Assembly (NCBI GenBank): GCA_000310025.1 | Contig: FN649728.1 | Location: 6,772,347-6,836,346 of the forward strand | DNA length: 64,000 nucleotides | DNA from: Ectocarpus siliculosus | Taxonomy: Eukaryota > Sar > Phaeophyceae > Ectocarpales > Ectocarpaceae | Direction: 5' to 3' | Shown here: piece by piece, positions 32,450 to 44,742 of the stretch | Layout: every line of letters starts with the position of its first letter | Numbering within the stretch: the first letter of the stretch is position 1 | Notes under the pieces: model-generated | What the model saw: the letters and a program-made list of their open reading frames with translations, nothing else | The model's database searches: none | What the model was told of the DNA's origin: nothing | Made by a program: the position numbers and the translations under genes

Positions 32450-33625
32450 GATGTTCATGGCGCAGCCGCCCTCAGCAGGCGATGTTGAAACTGGGGAATA
32501 TGCTATCCCAGGATCGGTAGATGAAGAAAAGCATTCAGGATCACCGCACTTGGACCCCAACCGCATACCAAACCCATCACACAATACTTCCCATCTGCGT
32601 ATCCCCCAGAGGCGACGCACAGATCTGAATCATATCCGAAGTACCACAAACAAGGCCCATGCTTTGATACGATATTCGATCTTGCAATCGTTCACGAAGA
32701 AAACTTACCAATACAGAAAAACATCCCTTGAGAAAACATGTTTGGAACTGATCTCAAGCCGTCAACACAAAAGAAATATCTTCAGAAAAGTACCCAACAA
32801 GCGTCCGCGCTATGCACATTAGATAAACGCCGGAATGATGACGAATATTTCTGGATAAGCAACTCTAAGAGTTGACACTAAATATTCAAACGAAACAAAG
32901 CTTCACCTTCTTGGCCAATAGGAAAAACATTCGGAAAACACAGCTAACCTAACCATTATACTCAATAAAAACATGCCAAAACCTCGTTCCAATAGATAGA
33001 AGAGCGTCCAAGGACCAAATCCTAAATGGCGTCCACAAGGGAATTGGTGTCGCCGCTGTTGTCCAAGAAACATTTCGGCGCGTTAGCGCCGCTATGTAGA
33101 TGGAGTTGTTCAGCACTGCGCGGGTCCCGGAGGGGTTTTGTTTGGCCGTCGCGTGCATCGTTTGCCGTTTCTCTGCCTTTATGTCCGGCGCCCGCGGATG
33201 GTTTCTTGCCAGCGAGTGGTCGCCGCCAAATGTAAATGCAAACAAACGTGGAAAAGAGGCATGATACCGTTCTTTTTTGCTCATAGCACCAAGCTTTCAC
33301 GTAAAGTCTTCGTATTATTGTATGCTATGGGCTTACACTGCCGACCTCAGTCTCACGGACGCCGCTTGAAGAGAAGAGCGATCGGTATCTTGAGTCAAAC
33401 CCCGCGTACAACCTCCCCCAGAGAAGAGAGAGAGAGACAGTAAGCACGCCATGCGGAGTATCGAGGGGCCGCGGAATATATCAGCATTCGGTTTCGGGCC
33501 GGCCTAGAGATTTCGCCCGACGTGTGAGGCCTGCAGCGTGCTATTGATGATGTAGACCTGCATGAAGGCCTTTCACATCAACAATCACAAACCTCACGTC
33601 CTGTCCTCCGCTGGTGCTGTACAGA
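32450..33625. other. no recognised gene (1.2 kb)
   Basis: Short frames only. AG-rich sequence lies at 33410-33440. Nothing matches a family I know. Confidence 0.4.
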
Positions 33626-33627
33626 AC

Positions 33628-34155
33628 GGGCCCGGAGATAAGAATCGTCAAAATCGGGTCGAGCCTCAATTCCTTATTTTGGGCCGAAGGGCTAGCCGAA
33701 GTTGGCCAATATCTTAAAAAAACGGATTTCTAATACTTGTAATACCTTCGGGCTGTCGCATCCTGCTGATTCTCTTATTTTCTTATTTCTAGCGAAAAAA
33801 TCATCACACCACGCCTTCATGCAGCATTAAACCGAGAGCTCGGTGTAGCGAACATTGATTGGGGGTTGTCGCCCTCCTGAACTTCCTGACTCCGGCGATG
33901 TGTGGCAGTCCAGCAGTCCAGCAGGTGCGGGGTCGCCACGAAAATGACCACTCTCTCTCCCCCTACCAAAACATTATGTGAGCTAGGTAGGGTGGGAGCA
34001 TGGCAGCAGCGCAGTGTGGGACGTTTCTTATTGGCCATGCTTCCCCAAGCTACCCCTTTGTTTCTTTTGTCTCGGGGAATCGCACGAATGACGTTTCTTA
34101 TTGGGACGTTTCTTATGTTGTGGCCAAGAGATTTAATAGCTGTGTTTCTTAGGCT
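33628..34155 (+). mobile_element. AAGAAAC-rich element, copy 2 (truncated)
   Basis: The start GGGCCCGGAGATAAGAATCG, the GTCGGGTCGAGCCTCAATT-like segment, and the CGCCTTCATGCAGCATTAA segment match 16251-16790 in the same orientation. Similarity ends near TGTGTTTCTTAGGC, so the right half is missing. Confidence 0.7.
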
Positions 34156-34455
34156 GAGTCTTACGGCGTGATTATTTCCGGATTGGATTTGGGGGGGGGG
34201 ACTCTTTCTGAGCCAAAAAACCATTTCGGCGTCTTACGGGTAGGAAAATGGCAAAGTCCAACAGCCCAAATTCCAACAGTGATTCCGGCCGGCCTGTTAG
34301 AAAATTGGCCCATTTTCCAACAAACAGCGATCCTGTTGGAATATCGCTGTTAGAAATGGGGGGAGGGTACCCCCTGGTCACACCCTGATCGTGCCAGAAC
34401 GAGGAACTACACCGTCTGCTGGCCAAACAGAGGCCAGTATCATGAGGTCATGCAC

Positions 34456-35240
34456 AGACCCTCTGCAGGTGTCTAAAATTCAGGGCGTTCTGCGTCGTGT
34501 TGGCCTCACACGAGCCGAAAACGTCAACCCTGCCACATTGCTCTGCTGGCGTTCTTGCCTTTCGGCCGAAAAGAGCCGTTTTGCGCCTGCTGCATGTGTG
34601 ACCAGTTGAAAACGCACGCCAGAGAGAGGCCTTAAGCCGTCGACATCCACAAACTGCAGCCAATGGCGTGTGGTCATACTCATACCCTCTGCTCGCGTAC
34701 CAGAAACAGAGCGTATTGTCCAGTTTTGATTGCACACGTCCTGCAAACGTGAACCAAAATGTGTTGGGGTGTTGACTTTTTGGGCTTTTTTCTTGTTCCT
34801 CCGCCGCGTGTTTGCTCCGTATGTCACCCGCGACCAGTCAAAAACGCATGCCAGAGAGAGGCTTTTGGCCGACGACATCAACAAACAGCAGCCAGTGGTG
34901 TGTAGTCATACACATACCCTCTGCTCGCGTCTCAGAAACAGAGCGTATTGTCCAGTTTTGATTGCACACGGCCTGCAAACGTGAACCGAGGTGTGGTTCG
35001 GTGTTGCCTTTTTTGGACGTTGCCTTTTTTTTTGCTGCTTGCTCCGAGTCGAGTGTGATCAGTGTACAACGCATGCCATCATAGAGAGGCCTTTGGCCGA
35101 CGACATCCACAAACTGCAGCCGATAGCGTGCGATGATACACATGCCCTCTGCAGGCGACCCATAAGCAGGGCGCTCCGTGTCTTGTTGGTCGCACACGAG
35201 CCCAAACCGTGTACTGAAGCATGTTGTGACCCACAAGAAC
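34456..35240 (+). repeat. about 230-bp tandem repeat, 3.4 units
   Basis: Units start with CCCTCTGC near 34459, 34687, 34917 and 35147. They share AAAACGCA(C/T)GCCAGAGAGAGG, GACATC(C/A)ACAAAC(T/A)GCAGCC and CAGAGCGTATTGTCCAG. No coding frame is conserved among the units. Confidence 0.85.
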
Positions 35241-36230
35241 ATGAATTAGCCTCTTTTTTCCCTTCAGAAAAAATATAAAATATACCTCGAGGAACGTAAG
35301 ACGGTCGTTTGGATCTTGACAAATTAATTTTTTCCATGCAGGCCACCCCCCCCCGACCGAGCGAAAAAAAATCTCCGAAGAATCAAAAGCCGTACACTCG
35401 GCCTTATTACTAATATGATTAGCCCTTTTTTCTTAATTTTTTTCGCGAACAACTGAGCCTATATTTTTCTGAACAGAATTTTTCATGATTGTGGGCCCGT
35501 TGCTGTTGGCTCTACGGTACTGCGACGAACCCTCCAAATCGGCCTTCTAAATACGCTTGAGTCTACGTTATCGACAGCTAACTAACGCTGTGCTGTGGGA
35601 TCTAACCCTAACACCGGCGGCACGCAGTACACCCTGATGATGAAGACGTTTTGTGGTGGTTCCGCGGTCGGTCGTACTTTTCCCGGCCGTTTCTTCTATT
35701 GCTTGGTATATTTCTCGTGTATGTATGCCTTTTAGTCTTGCCCCATGACAACGTCGACATATGTTCCATGTGCGTGGCGGTACATATTAATCGTCTTCTA
35801 GAGATATTTCCCTGTCTTGCAACGGGAGTCTGACCACCCGCCCCATTGGGGGGCGGGGGGCCAACCGTTCCCTACGTCCTGCTGTATGTAGTACATGCAG
35901 ACGCGGCGCAACTTCGCTGTTGAACCTACACTGCCTGCGGTACATCCCGCGATTCCTGTTGCCATTTACCCTCTTGACTTGTAAACATCCACACTATGCA
36001 TATGTAGACTACAGTTCTCCCCGTGTACCCGGCACTTCCCTTGTCGAGGAGTTCTAAAGGAGGAGACAGACATGCCATTCTTCGCGAGGTAGAACAGGTG
36101 AAGCAGATGGGCTGTGGGGTGAAAAGTGTCTCCAAAGTCGATGGCGCGCGCCACAACAGTACTTTGTAGTCAAGGAGATCCTGCTGTAAGTCGATGTAGT
36201 CTAGACTACAGTGGGTGCCTACGCTCAAAG
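35240..36230. other. no recognised gene (1.0 kb)
   Basis: AT-rich tract at 35270-35470, followed by sequence with only short frames. Nothing is recognised. Confidence 0.4.
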
Positions 36231-36239
36231 TTTGTCTAC

Positions 36240-37510
36240 AATATTACTGTAGACGAGTGCTACAGCTGTGACAAACAAGTCTGGGACAATTGTCGTTCTC
36301 CTCCCATGGTTGTTGTTTCATGTTTCGTGTGTGCTGTGCGCTCCGTGCCTGTGATGTAAAAGTTGCTGCCCGCCTGCCGCCGCCTCTGCCCGAGTTGCGC
36401 CACCCTTTCGCTTGTACCTTCGAACGTCGACAGTCTCGCTGCCTCTCTCTCCCTCTTCCTTGGTCTCTCTCCCTGCTGGGGGTAGTCCGGTGTGTGGGCA
36501 TGGGCGTGGAGGTGGGAGGTCACGAGGTCACTGCAGCTGCAGTTGCACGCATCGCGTTCGCTTGTTGATAAAAAATACCAGTAGTTGACAACCAAGGAAG
36601 GAATTTCTTTGAAATTGCGATGGGTCCTGAGTGATTCCGCACAGTCTCGCTTGATCGGAACAGAACAACAGAACCGATCTTGGAACCAGCTCTGGTTCTC
36701 TGGTCGCTCTGCTGCGTTTCGCAGTTTCGCGGCGGGGCTCTGCGCGCGGGTGAGCATGTTACCATGTTCTGACTGGTGGCTGGTTGGCTCTCTCGCACAA
36801 GCGGCTACGCACCCAAACGCACTACGAGGGTCCACGGCAAAACGGGTGTCAAACCAAACACGGCACTTTTGATCGATTGAGCCGGTGTACTGTAGGCTGA
36901 CAGCAGTCATCCAGCAGCAACCATGTTAGGATTGGAACTACTGCTTTAGACGGTTATATTGTTATTCTCTCTTTGTCAACCATTGTTGCTACCAAATCGA
37001 AAGCCCTGTACTGCTGTGACCTCCCCAACTCACCCCCCACCTCCCACCTCACGTGCCTCATCCGACACCACGCCACCAGACTACGCCCAGCAGCGAGAGG
37101 AGAGAGAACAAGACAGGGCGTGTGAGAGAGAGGAAGAGGCAGCGGGAACGGTGGGCGTTCGAAGCAGGGGTGCGCAATCCAGGCAGGTTGCGCAAGCCAG
37201 GGAGCACAACTTTAACTTTATATCACAGGCAAGGAGTCCAAAAGGGTGGCATCGACTACATACACACAACGAACACACGGTGAACGTGAAAGGCGAAAGT
37301 AGTCAACCAACTTCCGACATGGCTGCTACAGTAGAGGGAAACCCCTATCCTCGCATAATTTGCATGCTACTTCAACATTGGTATTTTCCTGGGCGTGAGT
37401 CGAGCCCTGCTGCACCCGCTGGTCGAAGGCACACCAGCTGTGAGCTGACAATATCATAGATGTATCGCCAAGCACGTACAGCCTTTGTGTGATCGAGCGT
37501 ATCGCAATCA
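36240..37510 (-). mobile_element. long-TIR element, copy 2 (opposite orientation to copy 1)
   Basis: The arms at about 36290-36550 and about 37015-37280 are inverted relative to each other. Both match the arms of the element at 14640-15890. The inner part contains GGAACCAGCTCTGGTTCTC and GATTCCGCACAGTCTCGC. The outer right flank, GTGAGTCGAGCCCTGCTGCA then GGCGATACAT in complement, mirrors the left flank of copy 1. Confidence 0.7.
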
Positions 37511-37569
37511 ACCCACTAACCAGAGCATGAAATCAAGAGTAAGAGACTCACGTGTTGCACTGCCAATCT

Positions 37570-37754
37570 ATACCGTGGGTGACGTGAGATATCACACCCC
37601 CTGGACCGATAACCGAAACTCAATTATTCCACATAGCACCGAGAGTGGCGGTACCGAAAATGGCGGCGTTGGAACCGTATCGTCGAGGGCTTCCCGGTAA
37701 CATGTAGTTTGATTTGCACATGTTCGTTGTGTTATGTCATGTCACCTACGGTAC
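37570..37754 (-). mobile_element. MITE copy 4
   Basis: It begins ACCGTGGGTGACGTGAGATA, then TCACACCCCCTGGACCGATA, with GAAAATGGCGGCGTTGGAAC in the centre and a degraded right arm ending CACCTACGGTA. It sits next to long-TIR element copy 2, exactly as MITE copy 2 sits next to copy 1, so the two may have been duplicated together. Confidence 0.7.
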
Positions 37755-37759
37755 TGTAG

Positions 37760-40700
37760 CACGGAGGTAGACTACTTGAAGGCACGTTGCGGCCTTTTGA
37801 TTTTTTCGCCTTCCGGCAATTCCTCCGCGGCCGACCCGAGTCCGGGCCGGCGGAACTCGGGCTGGGCGGCAGCACGTGGGCCGTGGGCACATGGTCCAAA
37901 CGCCACGGCGCCCGCCAGGCCCCCAGCGCCGGCGCGGTAGGTGCCCATACGCACCCGGCACTGACCCTTTTACAGGGGTCGCCGTCTGAACCTGAGAAAG
38001 ACTCTCTTATTTACCGGAGCCAATATACCGAACCAAAATAGCCTACCACAAACAATCGATGGCATGCCACTCGGTCCGAAGGGGGGAATACGAACCCCAC
38101 ACAGCCGGGGTGGTGGAGTTTTCATTGCTTTTTTCTTACAGTTCTGCCAATGAAGGCAGATTTGTTGTGCTGTCAACTGTGAACGTCAAATTGGGACGGC
38201 ATTCCGCGACCTCGGGGGTCTCCTCGGAGTTACACATCGTCCACCAAAGGGTTAAAAGCGGTTGTGATGTTGTTTGTGATACTTGGTCCGCCCCCTAAAC
38301 TAGCGTGGTCAATGACATAAGCTATCCCACCGCTCCTACTAAGTGCTACATTCCCAACTTAAAATCTCAGCCGTTGGGCCATTTTCTTCATGGATGTGAA
38401 GCCGCACTGCTTTGGTACGATATTTTCACGAGCATCCGGTGGTGAAAGTAGAAGGTGGGACGGTATGAGTTGGCCTTACCTTTCTTGGAGCTATCTCTGG
38501 CCATAACAAGCGAAAGTGTAGAGGCCGAGACTAGGTCTCAGGACAGACCGTCCCTCCTCTTTTCCTTTGATCACCTGATGCTTGTGTCACAAGATATGGG
38601 CGGTGCCGACAATTAGTTTGTGTCGTTGGCAGGATCGTAAAATCTGCCACTGTTCGGCAGCGAAATAGAACTTGCCGATGCACGTTGTTGGAAGGTTTCA
38701 CGTGGAAGGGGTGACGTTCAAGAGAACCCTACAAAAGGTAGGGGCACACTTTTCGGCGTTGTGTTCATACAGCACCCGTACCAGATAGGACAGAAAAAGA
38801 AACCCAAGCACCTGGCGCTGTGGTACAAAATGCCGCAGGTAAGAAGCCGTTGAAAGTGGCGTTGGTGCGAGCACTATTTGGGTAGAAGAAGCAATAGAGT
38901 AGCATGTAGGTGTGGGGAGGCTTAAGAGCGAGCGTGAGCAATACGCAGAATGTAGCGATACAACATTTGCACCTATATTTTCCCGCTCCTCGTTTTTCTT
39001 TCCCCGCTTCCGTTTCCCTACGTTCCTTTTTTCATTTCTTCATTGTTCTTCTTTTCTTTCTCCTCAGGCTGCGATGATACGTTCTGGTCCTTCAACCTAG
39101 AGCCTGTGTCCGTACGTTGGACCACAATGATGATACCTTCCCCTCCGACACAAAGAAGCTAAAATGAACATACCGAAGAGGCAAAAGAGATTATCGAAAA
39201 TAGCTTGGGAGGCGACGTGGGCAAAGAAGGCGAGGAGCTTGAAAACCCACAGAGTGGGCTAGGGTTGATATTGACCAGTACCGGACGTTGGCAAAGGAAA
39301 GCCTAGAGTGGTTCAAGGGGGGATGTCAGAGTTATTGCGGGGAGAGAAACCTGAATCTACGAAAAAGCACCAGGGAAAAAGAAGGGCATAGAAGTCTGGA
39401 ATGACGACCGAAGGAATAGGGTGGTTCAACGAGTACTTGCATAGACCAATGGATGCAGGCACAATGTTGATGTCACATTTAGGACTGGGGACATTGGCCT
39501 TCGAGTACGTAGCCGAAAATTTGGACAGGCAGACAGAGACGACAACAAGTTCAACTCTGAATGCGGTTCCGACGGGTTCGTACAACAGCGGAACGTCCGT
39601 TTGACGATCAGAAGAGAAAAATATACGTGACGGAGCTGGTCAAAACAAAATATGGCGCAGAGACAAGTTTGAGTCATGACAAGTGGCCTAAGCAGGCGAG
39701 AAGTTATATAGACGGGACAGGAAAACATTTGTAAGCCACGTTTGGCAAGGTAGGACGGAGCGATTGGCCATCAGCGATCGGACCTGTTGGAAAAAAATGC
39801 TCCGTCCTCTAGAGGACGCATGGGCAACGGTCTAACAACTAAGGCATGCAAAACATGGGCACTCCTACTCCGGGTATCCGTTGTGGTCTTTCGCGTGTTC
39901 TTTACATTACTTGTATATTCTCCTCTGAGAGCTTAACGTGCCTGATTAGTGAACAAGGGCTAGACATTTGGTGGTGACCTAATGTGAGAATCAACAAAAG
40001 AACAACACTGAATCTTGATTGTTAATGAAGCATATGGGAATGCGCGAATAAACCATTGGTTTCGAAATCAACAAGAGGAGCGTAGTGCGAAAACATTGCA
40101 GCAGTGTCCATCCGGACGCATACCACAACAAGACACAGTTCGCTTCGCCTCGGACGGGCTGTAAGATACGCCCTGAAACTCTTGAAGAACCTCTATGTGA
40201 ATTGCATATATACTATGCTGCACGTGAGAGGCGAAAAGCTTCACTATTAGCCACACCGCTCTTCCAACGCAGCGTCGTGGCTCAGTAGTGGCGTTGGAGT
40301 ACCCTTCTGGGGCCGTACTGCGATCACGCAGCAACAGCACAGCTGTCGCACAAGCCTCCGTGTTGTTTGTGCGGCCATGCAGAGCTTGGGAGTATTTTGG
40401 ACATCCTACTTAGATCATCTCCATACCACTGCACGGCATGGAAATGTCAGCAGGCACCACGACTCGAGGCTCCATATGCTTGCACGCGTGAAGATACCGG
40501 CAGCGTAGGCGTGCTTGATCGCTACATCACGCGATGCCTGGGATTGCTATGAAGATCAACAGCTAACACAATCGTTTGCTTCGCTATGGGTGCCCGCCTG
40601 CCCGAGCACCAACAACGAGTGCATGCGAGGCTGGATCTCCGGACCGCACAGCATCCCGTATCGGGGGGGAAATCGTAAATTTTCGTTCTGCGTGTGAAGG

Positions 40701-40875
40701 TACAAGGCCACGAGCTCTACATGTACACAACAGACGACCCTGGAAAGCTTTCGCCACGAGGGGAGCTGTAGATCTGCTGCTGTACGTGGCGCGGCTAAAG
40801 TGTTCATGCATTTGTGCAACGAGGCCCGCAGAGACTCTGACATTGTTTTGGGTGTGTAGTTCACCTTCTAGGACG
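37760..40875. other. no intact gene recognised (3.1 kb)
   Basis: A GC-rich Pro/Ala-coding patch lies at 37800-37970. The segment at 39120-39730 is purine-rich and shows broken frames (for example GIGWFNEYLHRPMDAGTM, and REKYT just before a stop) that look like a decayed coding sequence of unknown family. A short motif shared with 56779-56831 lies at 39806-39857. Confidence 0.4.
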
Positions 40876-41066
40876 CATCGTTCCTCACAAGACCCTGTCC
40901 AGAAAATGTTTCGCTCGTTTCGCTATATTATCTTGCCTGCTGGTCGAGGGTTGCCCATCCAAACAATGAGTTGCAGTGGAAGGGTGAGAACAATGTCTAA
41001 CGTTTTGAAGAAACACAGCACTAACGTGCAAAATAATTGCACCACATATGTTCGTCGTAATGACCT

Positions 41067-41324
41067 ATGCGACAAAACGCTATGTTCCCTTCCAGGCGTG
41101 GTGCCACCGTAGCAAATGGCTTCGGTGCCGTATCGATGTGGTCTGCTGACTCTGACGACGATAGCTGCAGAGACGAGGAGGGGGAGGAATGCCCGGAGAT
41201 GCCCCTGTTTGGCACCGTCATAATATTTTGGGTATGTGTGCAACTTGGTCTCAACACGCACGCGCTCTTTGAAGAAGAGCGAAGCCTGTCAACATGGAGT
41301 CGAACACGTGTAGGCGATTTTTAA
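41067..41324 (+). CDS. family L ORF L3, copy E
   Basis: It begins MRQNAMFPSRRG, has the acidic part SADSDDDSCRDEEGEECPEM, the hydrophobic part GTVIIFWVCVQLGLNTHALF, then EEERS. See the copy at 14022-14246 for the family evidence. In copy E a single-base difference upstream shifts the frame of the first dozen residues relative to copy A. Confidence 0.4.
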   Translation: MRQNAMFPSRRGATVANGFGAVSMWSADSDDDSCRDEEGEECPEMPLFGTVIIFWVCVQLGLNTHALFEEERSLSTWSRTRVGDF

Positions 41325-43036
41325 CGTCCGGGAGCGGAGGAGAGAGACAAGAAAATATTATTGATACCGATTTTGCGCCCTGGATCGAATATCCAACGGA
41401 CGCCCATGTACATGAAAATTCCAACGATGTTGCATTTTAGCTCATCATGTGTAGTGAAGATTCTTTCATCATTGAGATTAGTTGCGTTCTTCAATTGGGA
41501 GTGCTGATATTGTATTGCACCACCCATCGGTAAAGGGACTTCCTCTTATCGACTCGAGATCGAGTCAAGTTTCTCTTAGCGTTGTCAGGGCGACTGGCAA
41601 TCGAAGCCGCTAACTGCCGCTACATAAAGTTGCAATTCTACTGTCAGGTATGTTGGGGGTTCACGTTCAACTTGTTTCTGGTGATTCTGCGGATATACCA
41701 TTCTTCGGCCATCAAGCCGTTCCTCAGCGGGATTCTCCGAAATTGTGACAATCGGTGAGCACGTCGTATCAGTTAACTCGGCTTTCTCCAATCCCAGACA
41801 GAAACAATGGTATTTGGATTTTTCCAGTAGGCGGCCGTTGTTCTCGTAATAAAATATATGGTCAAGGCATTACGCGATGCCTTAAATGTTCCCAAGCACT
41901 GAAGGTGCACTATTCTCATCACGGTTGTGGCTGTTTCGAAAGCTGCAAATACCGTTGGGAGCCCGTCTTCAGGCGCAACCTGCTGTGGAAGGTGTTTTGT
42001 GATGGACACTTTTTTCATGCCCTTCGACGTTTCTTTCGTGCGTGCTGGAAGCATTCGCCGCACGTATTTTATTAAGATCACAGACCAAACAGTAGTCTTC
42101 TCGGCATTTCCCTGTTGGGAGTTTGTGCAAGGTCCAGAAAAACGCGGTAGCCTCGAGAAATGTCAAGTTGCGCCTTACACGTAGTCTAGATGTGTTGATC
42201 CCATGGGAGAAACTAGCTGCACGGTTTTCGAAAAAAGTGGTGAAAATGACTCCTCCTCTCGTCGTTTCGCAGGCGGGAAGTATTGGATTGTAAAATCAAA
42301 CTAACTCTACAACTCGAGAAACGTATTGCTCAGACAGTCATCACGCATGCAGTGCTTCCAGTATGAATTTCAAGTCAACATCGTTTTTTTTTTATTCAGT
42401 TAGTGATTCGCCCATGCCGTAGGGGGGATCATGGGACACCCCCCCGTATCACTCGGTCCTTCAAACTGCGATCGCCTGAACGGTGATTCGACACAGTATT
42501 TGCACGTGGAGATACCGGCACACGCTTCCAGCTACATCGAGGAGGGTGTTTCGAAGAGCAACCGACCACCTCAAACAAAAACGATTTCGCAAGCGGCTCG
42601 CGGTCGTTGTAGGAGGACACCATATTGTGATACACTCTGATTGGTAACCATAGAAGTTCATGCGATCTTCAGCATCGCACGTGCAGCGTCCCGCACTAAC
42701 TCCAATGTGGACTTTGTTGCCTGTACTTTATGCAAAACTCCCATCGCAAAAGTTCGTTCTATGGCTAGTTGAGAGTCATGGTACCGATTATGGGCCAAGT
42801 TTGCAACATATCATTGATAATACCCCACGAATCTAACACCACGGTCCACGGCACAGGTTCTGTTGCAGTTATCGGTGTGGGAGCGGCTGTTGTTCCCCCA
42901 TCGGCCAGGTAAGATTCTGGGGATTGGGTGGATTTTGGGGATCTTGCGCTTGTCGCACAGTTTTGGTGACGCCCTTCTGTTTTTTTCCGTGCCTGTGAAA
43001 CATGATACCCGTCGAATATGGTGTTCACCGCGTACA

Positions 43037-43234
43037 TCACTCACGCTCGGTTTCATCACGATACCGGGATTTGGGCTCGTCTGTGAACCCAGAGCTTCGG
43101 GGAACGGTTTCCGCGTCGGAGGTAGATATTCTACCATTCTTCTTCTTGTAGATGCCACCAAAAACCATTGAACTTGTCGCATGTTCAAGCTTAAACAACT
43201 GCCATGCGTTTTCGGTGCCGCCAAGGATTTGCAC
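43037..43234 (-). CDS. family L ORF L2, copy E
   Basis: It contains GGTENAWQLFKLEHAT, SMVFGGIYKKKNGRISTSDA and ETVPRSSGFTDEPKSRYRDE, then stops. It is nearly identical to residues 130-183 of the frame at 11512-12063. The N-terminal extension present in copy A is disrupted here. Confidence 0.4.
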   Translation of the reverse strand: MQILGGTENAWQLFKLEHATSSMVFGGIYKKKNGRISTSDAETVPRSSGFTDEPKSRYRDETERE

Positions 43235-43597
43235 GGAATACCATTCATTCCACGCATGCTGTTTCGTGCGCCGGCATCGACCACGTCAAAGATACAGCTA
43301 AAGATACAGCTCACCCTGATTGCTGTATGGTACTTCCGTTGTTCTGACTTGCGTTCCCCACCACCCGTTTTTTCCTGCCCTCCATCCGAATTTTCAGTTT
43401 TGTCTCGAGATGGTTATGTGCGCTTGTGGGGGGCCCTTGCCCTTGGCGGTCTTCATCTGCTGCGGTCTCCGGTGGTGTCTGCCGCATCTCTGCTGTCTCC
43501 CCCGACAAGCCGGTGAGCACGGTAGAAGCAGTCGTTGTTGAAGGTTCTTCGTCGAGAGCATGGTCAGTTTTCTACTAAACATACAATATTGTACACA

Positions 43598-43910
43598 GTA
43601 CGGGCCCGAAATAGGATTAAGAAAAGATCCATTGAGATAATACTGCTCAAACGTTTACGAAAATTATAAAAGTGGGGCTAAGACGCACAGACAGCTCAAT
43701 CTCGGCCGCAAAATAAGATAAGGTCTAATAAGAAACTGGATCGTGCAATACCCCCAAGATAAAAGAAACAAGGGTTAGGGGAGCGTGTCCAAAAAGTGAC
43801 GTCGCATTTTCTGTTGCTCCCCCTCCCTAGGTGCTGTGCAGTGTGTGTCCTAGGGAGTGACTATCGTTTTCGCGGCGCCCTTCCGGGGGCTGCGCTACAC
43901 ATTTTCTTCT
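43598..43910 (+). mobile_element. AAGAAAC-rich element, copy 3 (fragment)
   Basis: It starts GGGCCCGAAATAGGATTAAG, then resembles 17161-17420 (AGCTCAATCT, TAATAAGAAACTGG, AAAAGAAACAAGGGTTA, and the (C)GCGGCGCCC...GGGGGC hairpin). It looks like an internally deleted copy. Confidence 0.6.
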
Positions 43911-44742
43911 GTAGTACTGCCACACGTCGCGGAACGGGGTTGATAGCACTCCACGCCGCCTCTCTCGAGGGCTTGAACAAGTGGTTTTTCCTCAGAGATC
44001 AACATGCTCTGTGTATTATGTGTTTGTTTGCATTATTGTAAAGAAATGAGAATATTCGAAAAATGAAAATCAGCAGGACGCCACCAAACATTTTTCTTCG
44101 ACACCAATGTACCCAAGTTCTTCTTTGGGACATTTTCGGTGCTCTAATTCCTATATAAACCGTCGGTGCCCCGCGCGGGGGAACCCTATAATTGCGCATG
44201 TACCCCATGCGCGAGCTAGAGTCTTTCCTCTTTTTCGAACCTCCAAGCCATGATCACATGAAACAGTTGCGTAGCACATGAGGAGAGCACCTAACCCGCT
44301 CAAAGTATGCGTGAAACGTCGTCCCTAGTAGCACACGACGTATCCCCCATAAGTGTCTTGCGTGGAGTGTGCTCTAAGCCCCAATTAGGCGGGGGGTACC
44401 TAGGTGTGCGGGATGACTTGTTGCGTGCACCCTTGCACAGTCCCAAAAAAAAGCAACCCATTTTTAGAAAGTGGATGGATGACTTCGTGTGGTCCTTCGA
44501 CCTAAAATACGGAATCGAGACGCCCGATTTTGACGTTTCTTGTCTCCGGACCCGTACGGTACAGGCAACACCCGCGTAGACAGTAATTGGTGTTACCTCT
44601 TCGTTAAACTTGGCGACAAACTTCCTTCTTTGATTTCAACCGGAATACCAACGAATTCTACTCCATTCTCTCAACAACACATTTTTTAGGCTTATGGCAA
44701 GCGGTGGCCTCTGTCGATAAAGTGTAAAGGCGAAACCGACTT

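Larger units (their letters stand above)
28150..32450 (-). mobile_element. family L, copy D (minus orientation)
   Basis: The left end carries L1 on the minus strand (28383-28838). The far end (32110-32450) carries a diverged L3 frame and the terminus CGACCAGCAGGACGAAAAAG. The L2-type segment with GACGCGGAAACCGTTCC lies near 30140. It has acquired a MITE at 29251-29473 and a 67-bp tandem duplication at 29531-29657. The left end extends to about 28150, through the TGTCTGACGCTTTCCAG segment shared with copy E. Confidence 0.72.
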
